Shown here in pieces: positions 48,801 through 60,005 of a DNA stretch of 64,000 nucleotides. The position numbers were made by a program, and so were the translations under genes. The first letter of the stretch is position 1, and every line of letters starts with the position of its first letter. The DNA lies in NCBI GenBank assembly GCA_022749755.1, contig CM040452.1, forward strand, positions 7,892,350 through 7,956,349, given 5' to 3'. The notes below the pieces were generated by a model. The model was not told the origin of the DNA. It saw only the letters and a program-made list of their open reading frames with translations, and did not search any database. The DNA is from Azadirachta indica. Lineage: Eukaryota > Streptophyta > Magnoliopsida > Sapindales > Meliaceae.

Positions 48801-50550
48801 ATTATTTATCTGCTTTATATATAATAGAATGTAAAAAAGTATGTATATATATGCATACTGTAATTAAAATCTTTAATATTGCTATTTATTTATTTTATTG
48901 ACTTCATTTATTATTGAATAATGTAATATTGAAGGTTGAAATATTTGGGATTTATTTTTCTAAAATTTAGTTATATTTTTTTGTTCGTCTTGAAATTTTT
49001 ATTTGTGTTTGGAAGAGGGAAGACGTGAGAGAATTTGTTAAAAAAAAAAAAAGAAGATGAAAAAAACACAAAAATAAGCATAAATTGGTGGGGTTCTGTC
49101 AAAATCAATCTTTTTTCGAATTGATAAATTATTAGACTAATTTCCATGTTTGAGTACATTTTATTACCATTTAATCTTCCTTCTTTTCTTGTTCTTTTGG
49201 TCCCTCCATATTTTCTTAAATTTTCCAACCAGCTTTGCACACTAATTTCTTTATGAAAATTAAATAACAATCAATCATAATCAATAAAATCATTTTTTCT
49301 TGTTATCAAAAAACACTCTTAAAAATACATAATATTGATATTGTGGCGCTCTACTTTCTTATTATACATTTATTGTCTATTTCAACAAATTTATGTTTCT
49401 ACAAATAGTCCGATTTGATTTGACTTTGCAATTGTAATCTTCTTGTATCTCTTATTTTCTTTTCCATAGTTGTCAATTAACATGATTTTTCACAATCATA
49501 ATCTTTTCAATGAATTATTATTATATATCATCTTGAAAATTGCTTATGAGGTTAGACATAATACCTCAAGGAATAAGTCCTTTTTTTTAGTTTCAATAAA
49601 TTAAAGCATATATATATAAATTAAAAAACATATATATTTTTAATTTATTATATTGAATATAAATATTTAAACTTAATTTTATTTTAAAGGAACTACCAAA
49701 TATTTACAATTGGATTAAGAAGTCAACATTTATAAAATATTAGAATGAATGAAATTTAAAGATTGGCCCTACTTTATTTAAGTTGCTGCCTTTAATTTTC
49801 CTTTTATAATATTTAAATTAATATCTAATTATAATATAAAAAGAATTATTGCCTAACTTATTGAAGAATCAAATTATAACTTCACCCCATTCAATAATTT
49901 CAAATGTATTAATTTTTTTATATCAAGTGTGAGATTAGTCAATAAATTTCTTTTAACAGAAACATTATTAATTAAGAGTTTAAATACTCTAAACCTAATT
50001 GCATAAATTTTATTTTTTAACTATAAACTTATTCGTATAGAATAAAATGCATTTTAGGATCCGAGATCTCATAATAAATGCATTGAAATTGACCATTACC
50101 AGACAGGTTTTACTTTTTTTAGGCATTGATTTATAAAATTGAGAAATTCACAATAAGAAATAAAATTGAAATATTGACCATTGTGTAAGAACACATTTAT
50201 TCTTCCACCAAACCCTATTATTTTGTTTTATTTATTAGTTGATTTCTTTATAAATTACATAATCTTCAACTTGCCAACCACACTAATAGTGGCACTTTTG
50301 CAATTCTATTGGTTTAGAGTGTCATTTTCATTCCCAAAACCTTATAAATTACATTCCCCTTACTTTATTCTCGCCCAACTTAAATGAAGCTCGCAGTTGG
50401 TTTCCGCTATTTGCCGGCGAAAGAAAACCAGCCGGAGCTAACGGTTCAATTTTTCAAAATGCCAACCGTTCTCATCCTTCTCTTTCTCCTCTCAATACCC
50501 TTCCAAGTAATGTCGCAAAGCCCATACATTGAAGAACGAAGAATCCTCCT
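45748..50550 (+). repeat. Large direct duplication, copy B
   Basis: This is the counterpart of 39841-45150. Start and end blocks (GATATTAAATACTATTCATA; CTTCCACCAAACCCTATTAT) and interior order are the same, with scattered substitutions and small indels, including about 60 bp extra at 47041-47100. It leads without break into the LRR gene at 50459, so the duplicated unit is that gene's upstream region. CACGTG is kept at 48614-48619. Confidence 0.9.
47392..47640. repeat. Alternating purine-pyrimidine tract, copy B
   Basis: The same tract as 41450-41700, with a few substitutions. It begins ACACACATGCATAATCACAT. Confidence 0.8.
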
Positions 50551-51521
50551 TGACCTCAATCCGGCCACTTCACCGTTCCTTCAATCCTGGAACTCCATGT
50601 CATCACATTGTGATTTCCAATTAATTTCGGAAAGCCCAAACGCTGAAGAACGAACTATCCTCCTTGACTTCAAACAACAATTGGGCAATCCAGCGTCACT
50701 TCAATCCTGGAACTCCACGTTATCACATTGTGATTGGCCGGGAATTAAGTGTACTCAAAATTCTGTCACCGGAATTTCACTCCACCTCATAAACATGAAC
50801 CAGAAACTCCCACCAATAATTTGTAACCTGAAAAATTTAACCTTCCTCGAACTTTTCTTCAACAACATTACCGGAGAGTTTCCGACTTTCCTTTACAACT
50901 GTACCAAGCTTAAAATACTAGACTTGTCTGCAAATAATTTCGTGGGTCCGATACCCTCCGATATCAACCAAATTTCGGGTCTCCAAGAGTTAAGGTTGAT
51001 GCGCAACAACTTTTCCGGCGATATTCCTCCAAGTATTGGCCAATTATCGGAGTTGCGAACATTGTTACTTCATCAGAATCAGTTCAACGGCACGTTTCCG
51101 AAAGAAATCGGAGATTTGTCCAATCTGGAAGCTCTGTCATTGGCCAATAATGAAAAGTTTGTGCCCGCGAAGATTCCAGATGAATTTGGAAAGTTAAAGA
51201 AGTTGAAGATTATGTGGTTGTCAAGTGTTAACTTGATAGGTGAAATCCCGGATTCCATCGGCAACATTTCCGGTCTTGAAGTCTTGGATTTGTCGAGGAA
51301 TAACCTGGTGGGTTCTATTCCTAGCGCGTTGTGTTTGTTAAAGAATCTGACCCATTTGGATCTCTCCAGAAACAGACTCTCTGGTGTAATACCGTGCTTG
51401 GATGAACTCAATGAATAATTTGAGCGGTTCGATACCAAAAGATTGTGGGAAGTTTCAGAAATTGCGATCGTTGGTTCTTTCCCGGAATCAGTTATCAGGA
51501 AAAGTGCACTATCAATTGTAA
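50459..51521 (+). pseudogene. LRR receptor-like kinase (HSL1/RLK7-type) ectodomain, truncated
   Basis: The ATG at 50459 gives a signal peptide (PTVLILLFLLSIPFQVMS); the open frame begins 25 codons earlier at 50384, but that extension is not signal-like. Residues 24-57 and 61-97 are two versions of the LRR N-terminal cap (ILLD...LQSWNS...SHCD), from an in-frame 114-bp tandem duplication; only the second keeps CDWPGIKC. About seven LRRs follow (L-x-x-L-x-L-x-x-N-x-(L/F)-x-G-x-IP). The frame stops at 51418 (319 residues), but another frame continues the LRR (NNLSGSIPKDCGKFQKL, then NQLSGKV) to TAA at 51519-51521. No transmembrane or kinase part follows. Family members run to about 1000 residues. 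It could still make a short secreted LRR protein, but decay is more likely. Confidence 0.85.
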
Positions 51522-51544
51522 GTGTTATACAAGATTTCATTAAC

Positions 51545-52030
51545 AATACACATATGAAATACTGAGGACGACAAAAGAAAAAAAAATAAATAAAAAACTC
51601 CTTATGATATCGTTTATCTATAGTAATTTTTAGTGTATATGTTTAGGTAAATATGGTCTTTTATTTTTCACTAAGGATTAGTAAAGGAACTACATCAGCA
51701 GATATTGTTGATTCTATATATTTTACGGATATTGTTGATTCTGTATATTTTAGCAATCGATCGAGCTCACTTATTCAAATAGGTCAACCTTAATGAACCA
51801 ACTAGAGAAAAATGGTCTCATAAAAAATCGCATGCTTGAAAGTTGTTGGTAAGAATCCTCTCATACAGCAACCTTGGATACCAAATTCCCAAAGCATGTA
51901 CATATAATACAATCAATTCATATGTCTGAAGAAGAAGAATAAAAAAAAAAAAGAAAAAGCTGAAGTAACAGTACAAACATAACACAAAAAAGAAAACGCC
52001 ATGGTCTTTTAAATTGCAATACGATTGTAG
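51545..52030. repeat. Segment shared with the PPR-cluster flank
   Basis: From about 51610 to 52010 the sequence matches about 5900-6260 in order and orientation (ATGGTCTTT-ATTTT, AATGAACCAACT, AATGGTCTCATAAAA, CTTGAAAGTTGTT, CCTTGGATACCA, CAAACATAACACAAAAA). It starts just after the point where the LRR gene is cut off. Confidence 0.75.
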
Positions 52031-54750
52031 ACTATTATAAACTATTAAGGCTATTACTTCATCAATTTTTTAAATTAATGATGTGAGATATTTTCTTCGC
52101 CCAATAATTAATAACTCGAGTTTCTGGATTTGATTGTATTTCTTTGTTTAAAAAAAAAATAAAACTGATTTAGGATGATAATATCTAGATCCTTTTTTTT
52201 GTAAATAAATATATAATTTGTCTATTTGTTTCATCTAGATCACTATCATATTATTACTAAAGTGCAAACAAAAATCAGCTAACATCTGTACTTGAGTATT
52301 GATTACATGCAATATATGATCCACATGAAATTATATATTCTGGAATCAGGGGCTTCATTAAATAACATGAAAATTGTGCTTGCTTTGCTTCCAATTAGAA
52401 ATAGAAAAAGCTTAAAGTGGCATGTGGAATGGAATTGCTAACCATTTGATTCCTCGTTCTAACTCTAACTGAAGAAATGCTTTCCCTTAATCTTCTATAT
52501 GTTCCATTATATATATTCTCAATTAATATCTCCTTTAATTTTTTATGACTGGGCTAGCTTGCTTTATGTTTTGGTTCCTATCTACTAAACACTCACGAGG
52601 TCACCATGAGCTCACAGAATAGAATTTGAACTAACAACATTTTCTTACTAAAAAAATATATTAATGTTGGGTTAGAATAAAGACTAGTGATCATGAGAAA
52701 ACTCAGGCAATATAATTGAAGCAAATATTAATGAAAATATATTTGTAATCACGTAACCTGTTCCAGCTACATAAATGAAATAAAATGATAAACTCAGGTT
52801 ATTTTGACTATGTTGTAATTAAGAAGATGATGATATATAGAAATGAAAAGCTACAATCATACATGGAGCATAATCTTTTTCCAAATAAGAGATGATGAAT
52901 AGGGGAACTACTATACCCAAAAGAACTACAGGCCTGAACAACCGAAATCAAGTATTTGTGACAGACAACAAAGATGAATTTTCTGTTAGAGATGGGAGTA
53001 TGGAGAAACAAGGAAAAATAATATATATATATTTTTTACAGATTTATTGATTTTCTATGGGGCTAATTTCACATCTTAAATCTTGTCATATTTTATTTTG
53101 GGCCAATTATGTTATTTGGCAATGATGGAAAAAGTCTAACACAAATACAACCACAAAAAAAAAAAAAAATGAAGGAACTTTCCTCAAACAATTTAACAAA
53201 ATCCAACCTACAATCAAGAATGTCAATCCGATAACCAGCAACTACAAGGACAAGTTGAACAATTCCAATTTCAAAATCACATTTATAAGCATCAACAACT
53301 TGCCCTCGCTAGCACGCCGCGTTGTCGTCGTCGTGCGCAATTTGAGGAAAGACTAGGTTTATTAATCACTATCTTATTTACCTATAATTATTTTCGAATT
53401 GATTAAAATTATGATTTATGTTGATAAGAGTTTTTAGTTTTTAATCACAATTAACTTGGGTAATTAGATTCGGTTTGATTTTAACTACTTGTTTTGTTAA
53501 TTCATTTGTTTATTGGTAATTTAGAATCAGGGAGCGATTGAATTTGTAAATTGATGTCTGTGTAAAATAATTCATTTGTTCATTTGGAAATTGCAATTAC
53601 CAGGATAATAAGGAATGTTGAGCTCATGCATTCCAATATTATGCTTCTCAACTGTAATGTTATTACACTTGAAACTTGAAAGAATCCTAGGATTTTTCGT
53701 CACATGGCAATTACCAGGATTTTTCGTCAAAATATCCCAACAGTATGATCGTTCATTTCATAAATCGTGCTGAACCAATGTTGTGCACTTGAGAGTTTCA
53801 ATGCTTGCTTTCGCTGACATACTATAAGGACTCTCTGGGTGATGCTGAGTGTTTGCTCTTGTTGACATTTTAATGAATTTATTATAGGGCATTAGCCTCC
53901 TCTTTCCTCTAAGCATCACTAGTGAGTGCTAGGATGTGTAAGGATTAGTTTCTAGACTAGAGTACGGACAGAGAAGGCTGAAAAAAAACTAGGATTTAGG
54001 CATATCTTTGCATATAAAAGCACATAAGAGGTATACATGCAGTCCTGACTAGCTTAATATTATATTTTAGTGGATTAGCATTGTTCGAAGTTTTGATGAG
54101 CGATATTGTAGATATTTATATTGTTAAAGTAATTAACCACCATTCACAATACATTGTATGAGTGTGTCATATATATTAATATGCTTTATGCATGTATTTA
54201 TACTTTGATTGAATTTATCAGAGAAACGCAAAATTGTAACTACATCAATGTTTTTAGGACTTAAGCATCAAGAATTGATGGGATGATTTTTGAAGGATAT
54301 AATTTGATCTAGTTCTTAATATTTCCAGAGCAACTACCTTAATTTCTCTTGCCAGAACCTTAGAACAAATTAATGATATTTTAAAATTCTGCAATGGAAT
54401 CGCATCTCTCTCATATCATATGTATTCCACGTATGCATGCATACTCCATTCATCAAGATTTTGTAAATCCTTTGTCATATTGCCCCTTAATATATCATAA
54501 CAATAAATCATTGTTGTTCGTATGTTGCATATAGTTGAAAATAAGAGAGCAGAACAGGAATACCAGCTATCAGATAGCATGATGCAAGGATTAGGGCAGC
54601 CTGTATAAGAGTCTGTCCAACCATCTTGTTTGTATTTGTTAAGTTAGGCTTCCTGCTATGTCTTTATAAAGATTATCTAATGTGTTTAAAATCAGGTTTC
54701 AAGGTCGGTTATCTTTTAGCTGCTAGTTGTCTGAAGATCTAGTGAATCAT
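52031..54750. other. Intergenic, no gene recognised
   Basis: The stretch is mostly A/T-rich with small unsupported frames. 52700-52790 and 53230-53290 resemble 26930-27120 (shared AAATATTAATG-AAATAT, AACTACAAGGA-AAGTTGAACAA). A short GC-rich patch at 53300-53345 stands out but encodes nothing recognisable. Confidence 0.5.
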
Positions 54751-54755
54751 GGGAA

Positions 54756-54942
54756 ACTGAGCGTTGCTCTGAGAAATGGTATATATGTTTGACATGGTAT
54801 CGAATGAATCTAGCTTTACAATGAATGACTAGCTGTTCTAGAAGGTTCACTGAGCGTTGCTCTCAGAAGTGGTATATATATGTTTGACATGGCATCAAAT
54901 GAGCATAGCTTTACAACGAATGACTAGCTGCTCTGGAAGGTC
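54756..54942. repeat. Tandem duplication of 93 bp
   Basis: ACTGAGCGTTGCTCT begins at 54756 and 54849. The following ATGGTATATAT..GTTTGACATGG and GAATGACTAGCTG blocks are also repeated, with a few substitutions. Confidence 0.85.
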
Positions 54943-56098
54943 CAGTGACACAAATGAAATGGATGAAAAAGTCACCCTATACTTGTTTATCGCTAGGCTT
55001 GGGCAAAAATCTAGGTTTGCATTGCATCGGGTTCGCAAAAAACCAGCCCGGATTCGAATCTTTTATTATAATTTGATCTCCCTCAGGGCCGAATTTATTG
55101 TTTTCAGAGCAGACTTTACATCGGTCTTTTAAAAGTCAGAAATAATATTTAAAAATTTCATCCTAATCTATAAAAGAACAACTTTTATAATGCAAAATTT
55201 TTAGTGCATCTTTTTTGTGCTTTAGTATAAGACCCTGTAAAGTAATTACAATAAATTGAAATACAAATGCCATCTAGTCCTACCCAGCTGAATGATAAAC
55301 ATGTTCAGCCATAGAAAAAATGCTAAAAATGTAAGTATATATCCCTCTCTCTAAAAGCAAATACTACATTTAATAACTTTTACACATACTTATTGTAAAT
55401 TTTTTTTCCCTAATAGTTTTGTCCTACATATGTATTAAAATTACAAATAGACAATCTGGGCCCCAATTCTTTACTATTTTCTACTTAATACTAAATTATA
55501 TTATTTGCTTTTCAATTTTCATTCAGTCCCTCATTAATTTCTAATTAAAATCAAAATCAGTTTAGAAAAATTAAAAATATTTATATGTAACTTACGTTAC
55601 GGTAAACGTAAAAAACAAAAATCATATGTAATAAATAATAAATTAATTTAATATGTTAGGCTGAAAATTTTAAAAATGTAGATATTAATTATTAAAATCA
55701 TCTGCAGCATACAAACTAAAAGTCGTGCGAAGAAAATTAGGCTTAATGGGTTCTTATGTGTAGGGCATATCAGGCTTATAATTATTATAGGCTTAAGTTA
55801 AAAAAAAAAAAAGTTGGTCAAATATCATATTGAATATTTCAATGTGTCTATATCATAGAATAAAAAGATTTTTTAATATTTTTTTTTACTCCAAACAATT
55901 ATATTCTTTATAAATATAAGCCTTTAACTTTCAGGTTCTTCGCTTCATCAACTATAAAATTACTATATGGTAACAAATTAAAACAAAATAACCGAATTTG
56001 TCCAATTTAAAGGTAAATGAATGTTAAATGTTAATTAAGGAAAACATTAAAAACTAAAAACAAATTTCGGTTTTAATATTAATTCTAGACCTTGTCTG

Positions 56099-56105
56099 TA
56101 TAAAT
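56099..56105 (+). promoter_or_regulatory. TATA box of defensin-like gene 1
   Basis: TATAAAT lies 71 bp before the ATG. The equivalent in copy 2 is at 63303, 70 bp before its ATG. Spacing suits a short leader. Confidence 0.6.
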
Positions 56106-56169
56106 CCTTATTTTATCATAAAAATTATGCATAAAAAAAATATTAGAGTTATCATACTTTTACCTCAAC

Positions 56170-56576
56170 ATGGCAAAGCTTTATAACATCCATTTTTTCG
56201 TTCTTTTCCTTATCTTCTCAGGTTCAAATCTAACGTTTAAAAATATTTCTATTTTTATTTTTTATTTGTCTTGGCTTATTAAATTCGTAGACATGTTGTT
56301 TCACTACAAAACTTCACTCATTTGTCATATACAGTTCTTCATTTTAGTTATTTTTATATATTTTTATAATTTTAATTTACTTTTGCAGCTACATTAATGG
56401 TGCATCTTGTTAATGCACAACCAAAACAATGCTTGAAAGAGTTATATTCCGACGGATGTGATTATATTAGTTGTGGGATGAGTTGCAAAAGTAGAGGTCC
56501 TGATCAATCTGGACTTTGCCTTCCAAATGCTGCAGGGACTGATACTGCTTGTTTTTGTGAGGGAAACTGTGGTTGA
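56170..56576 (+). CDS. Secreted defensin-like (LCR/DEFL type) cysteine-rich peptide 1
   Basis: Two exons, 56170-56221 and 56389-56576, have GT-AG borders and a 167-bp AT-rich intron; together 240 nt, giving 79 residues plus stop. Exon 1 and the start of exon 2 encode a signal peptide (AKLYNIHFFVLFLIFSATLM, cleaved near VNA|QPK). The mature peptide has eight cysteines at 32, 41, 46, 50, 61, 72, 74 and 78: C-x8-C-x4-C-x3-C-x10-C-x10-C-x-C-x3-C. The C-x3-C and C-x-C pairs are the cysteine-stabilised alpha-beta signature of plant defensin-like peptides, and an intron after the signal peptide is typical. Such peptides act in defence or in pollen-pistil signalling; which applies here is unknown. 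The unspliced 75-codon frame that starts at the same ATG runs into the intron and is not the product. Confidence 0.88.
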
Positions 56577-57227
56577 TTTATCATTTTGAATATTAATATA
56601 TTTTAGTAATTTATATTATGCTGGTGAACTTTTACATTATAATTAAACTAAAAAAAGAAGTTCATCACCTTATTACTTTATATATAAATTTTCTTTTCTC
56701 TTTACTGAGTTTTTTTAATAAGAAATTTTTTCTTCTTTAACTTGATGATAATGATGCATTTTTTTTTTTATGCTTCTAAATTGAGAATACTTTATTTACC
56801 TTATTTAAAATTTAAAATTTAAAATTTAAATTTAGGGTAAGTTGACTTCCCCAAAATTCAGGGAGTAAATTACAATATTTTTTAAAAAATTTAATAAATA
56901 TTTATTACGCAACATTGACTTGGCATTCAATTAATAAAATAAATATTTTGTACAATTTACTATTAGAAAATAGGTTACCAATCTAATAATTAATTGGATT
57001 ATTTTCATCCGACTATCCTGAAAAGTATAGAAAGTTGTAACTTGTCCGTTGGTTATATCAATTAAATAGAGGGGTAAGTGCATATTAAATCTCCCAAGGG
57101 TAAGAATTTGAAGATTATTATTAATAAATTGTTCCTATGTGAATCTAAATAATTATTTTGATTTTTAGGATTAGTGGAGATTGTGAAATCAAACATACTC
57201 TGATATTATATTTAATTGTCATTTGAT

Positions 57228-57540
57228 TCAAGAGTTAAATCCACTAAAATTTTTTAAAAGATAGCTAGAAAAGTAAATTATCAATGACATCGATCTTATT
57301 ACCGTCATTGCTGAATCTGCCGGTAAGAATTGATGAGAAAAAATAGATCTCGTATGGTCAATAATTTGCTTTGATAAATGTAAGAAGATTGTTGTTTCTT
57401 CCAAAATCAGATAATGAATTTTCAAAAATAAAATAACAAGGAACTTGAGGAGCACCATGAAACGGATTATTATGCAAATTCGACAAGAAAAATGATAAAA
57501 CAAATAAGGAACACAATGTTGTTTTCCGTTTAATAGCCAT
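57228..57540 (-). pseudogene. GDSL esterase/lipase first exon, pseudogene
   Basis: The start is ATG 57538-57540, not the Met 48 codons upstream, because the signal peptide follows it (KTTLCSLFVLSFFLSNLH). Block I reads CYFIFENSLSDFGRNNNLLT. In active enzymes this is FGDSLSDNGNNN, so the Gly-Asp before the catalytic Ser is replaced. An in-frame TGA follows KANY at 57358-57360, after which the frame continues with LTGRFSNDGNKIDVI, characteristic of the family. Later exons do not follow here; similar later exons on the same strand lie at 34.5-35.1 kb. Confidence 0.85.
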
Positions 57541-57689
57541 TGGAGAAAGATTAAATGAGCTAATATGCTTTTGTATATTTATATATATATATATATATAT
57601 ATTAGAAAGATATTGGAAAAAAAGAAAAAGAGAGCTATATATATGCTTGGATTTGAGGGAAAAAAGAGCTGTAATCATTGACATACAGG

Positions 57690-59120
57690 TCTATTATTAC
57701 TTGCATGTCTTACAAGTTAAGCCAGTTGGGAGGTCCAATATTGCCTATTTTTCAAAACTAGTCGTGAAGAATTTATTCAAGTGATCTGTTATACCCTAGC
57801 ATTCGGGATAAGTATATAGAAATTAAACCCATCGTAATCATAAGGCTTCCTAATTTATAATCAATACGATATTTGACAATATTAGAATTTTGACATATTA
57901 GTTTGTATAAAAAAAATTTATGTAAGAATTTGTATTCTTAATATTATTGAATTTAATTAAGTTCTAAAATCAAAATTAGTTAAATAATTCATTCAAATTA
58001 TACATATACATGGAAAAGCATTGAGAGCTCCATTTTTTTATACAAATTTTTATATTATTTGTAAATAGTTAAATTTAGGCATATTTAATAATTAATATTA
58101 AATCTGATATATGTATTAATTATTGTGTATTAATTACATGGTCAAATTCAATATTAACTGTTGGATATGCTTAAATCTAATAATGTATAAATAATGTAAA
58201 AATTTGTGTAAAAAATTGGAATGCTTGATATCTTACTTGTATATATATAGAGTGAATATTATTTACTTTTATCTTCTAATTATAGACTTCTCTTTTGTCT
58301 TAAGGAGGATAACCTAATTAATATTACCTTTTATCATGAAAGTACAAGGTTAGATGATCAATTTTTTCTTGCACCATAATAAGGAATTTTTTTTTTATTT
58401 TGCGTTTATTGTACAAAGGTGAGCGTTTGAAAAAAAAATATTTGTCACACATCATATTCAATCATATTCATAATGTATATTTTGTAAGTTATAGTCTAAA
58501 TTAGTAATAATTAAATAATTTACTCAGACTATAATAACATGCGAAACTTTTTTCCTTTGTACAAAATAGAAAAATAGTGAAAGCCAAATTTGAATTATTT
58601 CCCCTCTCCTAAATTAGTACATAGGAAAAATAATTTTTAGACCTTTTACTATGGTTATAAACTTTAACCACTCAGCTGTAACCAAAAATCAGTTATATAT
58701 ATATAATTTCTTCAATGAAATATAAGAAAAAAACTTTACTAATGAATAACATTAATTACATTAACAATACCAATAATTTTAACTTTATTGTTGCTTAAGC
58801 ATCTAATCTAATGTGCACAACCATTGGTTGGTGGGCAAATTCTCTACAAAAATACCCCTTCACACCTGAGGTTTAAAATTTTATCTGTTAAATCTATTTT
58901 TTTACTAAGATAATGTAAATTTTACTTTTTCTGATCAAGTCTTATTTTAATACAATGAAATAAAAGAAGTGCACAATAAAAAAATAAATTTATTTATTTA
59001 TTATTATTTTTTTTATTATTATTTTATTTTATATCATGGCCCCATATGTGGGATCCCTTTCTATTTACAAACAATACACCCAAAAAAAAAAAAAATGGAT
59101 TTAATGATTATCCACCTTAA
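57690..59120. other. Intergenic, no gene recognised
   Basis: A/T-rich DNA between the GDSL pseudo-exon and defensin-like copy 2. Short (TA)n runs are present (57577-57600 just before it, 58696-58706). No coding signal. Confidence 0.5.
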
Positions 59121-59442
59121 CGGCTGGGCAAAAATGTAGGTTTGCATTTGCATCGGGTTCGCAAAAAACCAGGCCGCATTCGAATTTTTTATTATAATTT
59201 GATCTCCCTCAGGGCCGAATTTATTGTTTTCAGGGCACGCTTTACATCCGGTCTTTTAAAAGTCAGAAATAATATTTAAAAATTTTATCCTAATCTATAA
59301 AAGTACAACTTTTATAATACAAAATTTTTAGTGCATCTTTTTTGTGCTTTAGTATAAGACACTGTAAAGTAATTACAATAAATTAAAATACAAATGCCAT
59401 AGTCCTACCCTGAATGATAAACATGTTCACCCATAGAAAAAA

Positions 59443-60005
59443 GAGAAATTTACAAAAATGCCTATTATTCAACCCTACTTTTCTCAAATAACTATTTTTC
59501 AAAATTCTTTTAAAAAATGACCAATTCACTTTTTTAGACAAAATTACCCTTAATTACCTAAAACATTCGAACCCCTAATTTTGTCCCAATTCCACGATTC
59601 TAGAAAAATTGAAATTATAGTTTCGATCATGTTAAAAATTATGACCGCGATCGAAACTGCTGATCACTACGTGATCGAAATTTCTAATATTTTATCAACG
59701 ATTCTGAAAAAATCAAAATTATAATTTCGATCACATAAAAAATTATAGTTATGATCGAAACTGCTGATCATTACGTGACCAAAACTTCTAATATTTGTCA
59801 CCCATTTTAAAAAAATTGAAACTATAGTTTTAATCACACTAGAAATTTAAGTCATGATCGAAATTGCTGATCACTTCATGATTGAAACTTCTAAATTTTT
59901 TTAATTTGTTCTGACAAAAAAAAAACTGTAATTTCGATCACATTAGAAATGTCACTTGTGATCGAAACAATATATTTTGTATTTGGATCGGAGAATAAAT
60001 CGAAA
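59443..60005 (+). repeat. Left terminal inverted repeat of the MULE
   Basis: Built from about four units of about 104 bp (starts near 59611, 59714, 59818 and 59923). Each contains the pattern TATAGTTTCGATCA...GATCGAAACTGCTGATCA...GTGATCGAAA. TTTCGATCA and its reverse complement TGATCGAAA alternate, so each unit can fold alone. Confidence 0.88.

Larger units (their letters stand above)
54995..56830 (+). repeat. Defensin-like locus duplication, copy 1
   Basis: It begins GGCTTGGGCAAAAAT and is collinear with copy 2 (59122-59442, resuming at 62519 after the transposon) through the gene and at least 180 bp beyond it. Flanking and intron DNA differ at only a few percent of positions by eye. This copy has the uninterrupted site CATAGAAAAAATGCTAA where the transposon sits in copy 2. 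Confidence 0.92.

Noticed and set aside
50384..50458. 25-codon N-terminal extension of the LRR frame
   Set aside because: The extension is polar and would block the signal peptide; homologues start at the internal Met, and the copy A remnant also begins there.
52808..53011. 67-codon minus frame
   Set aside because: No motif; it lies in intergenic A/T-rich DNA.
55015..55060. GGATTCGAATC resembling a tRNA T-loop (also near 59170)
   Set aside because: No matching acceptor, D or anticodon arms in proper spacing; it is part of the duplicated flank.
56170..56397. 75-codon unspliced frame starting at the defensin-like ATG
   Set aside because: It reads into the intron; the spliced 79-residue form is supported by the second copy and by cysteine spacing.
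59611..60005. Regularly spaced GATCGAAA motifs resembling a CRISPR-like array
   Set aside because: Plant nuclear DNA; the motifs are palindromic parts of transposon inverted repeats with diverged, non-unique spacers.
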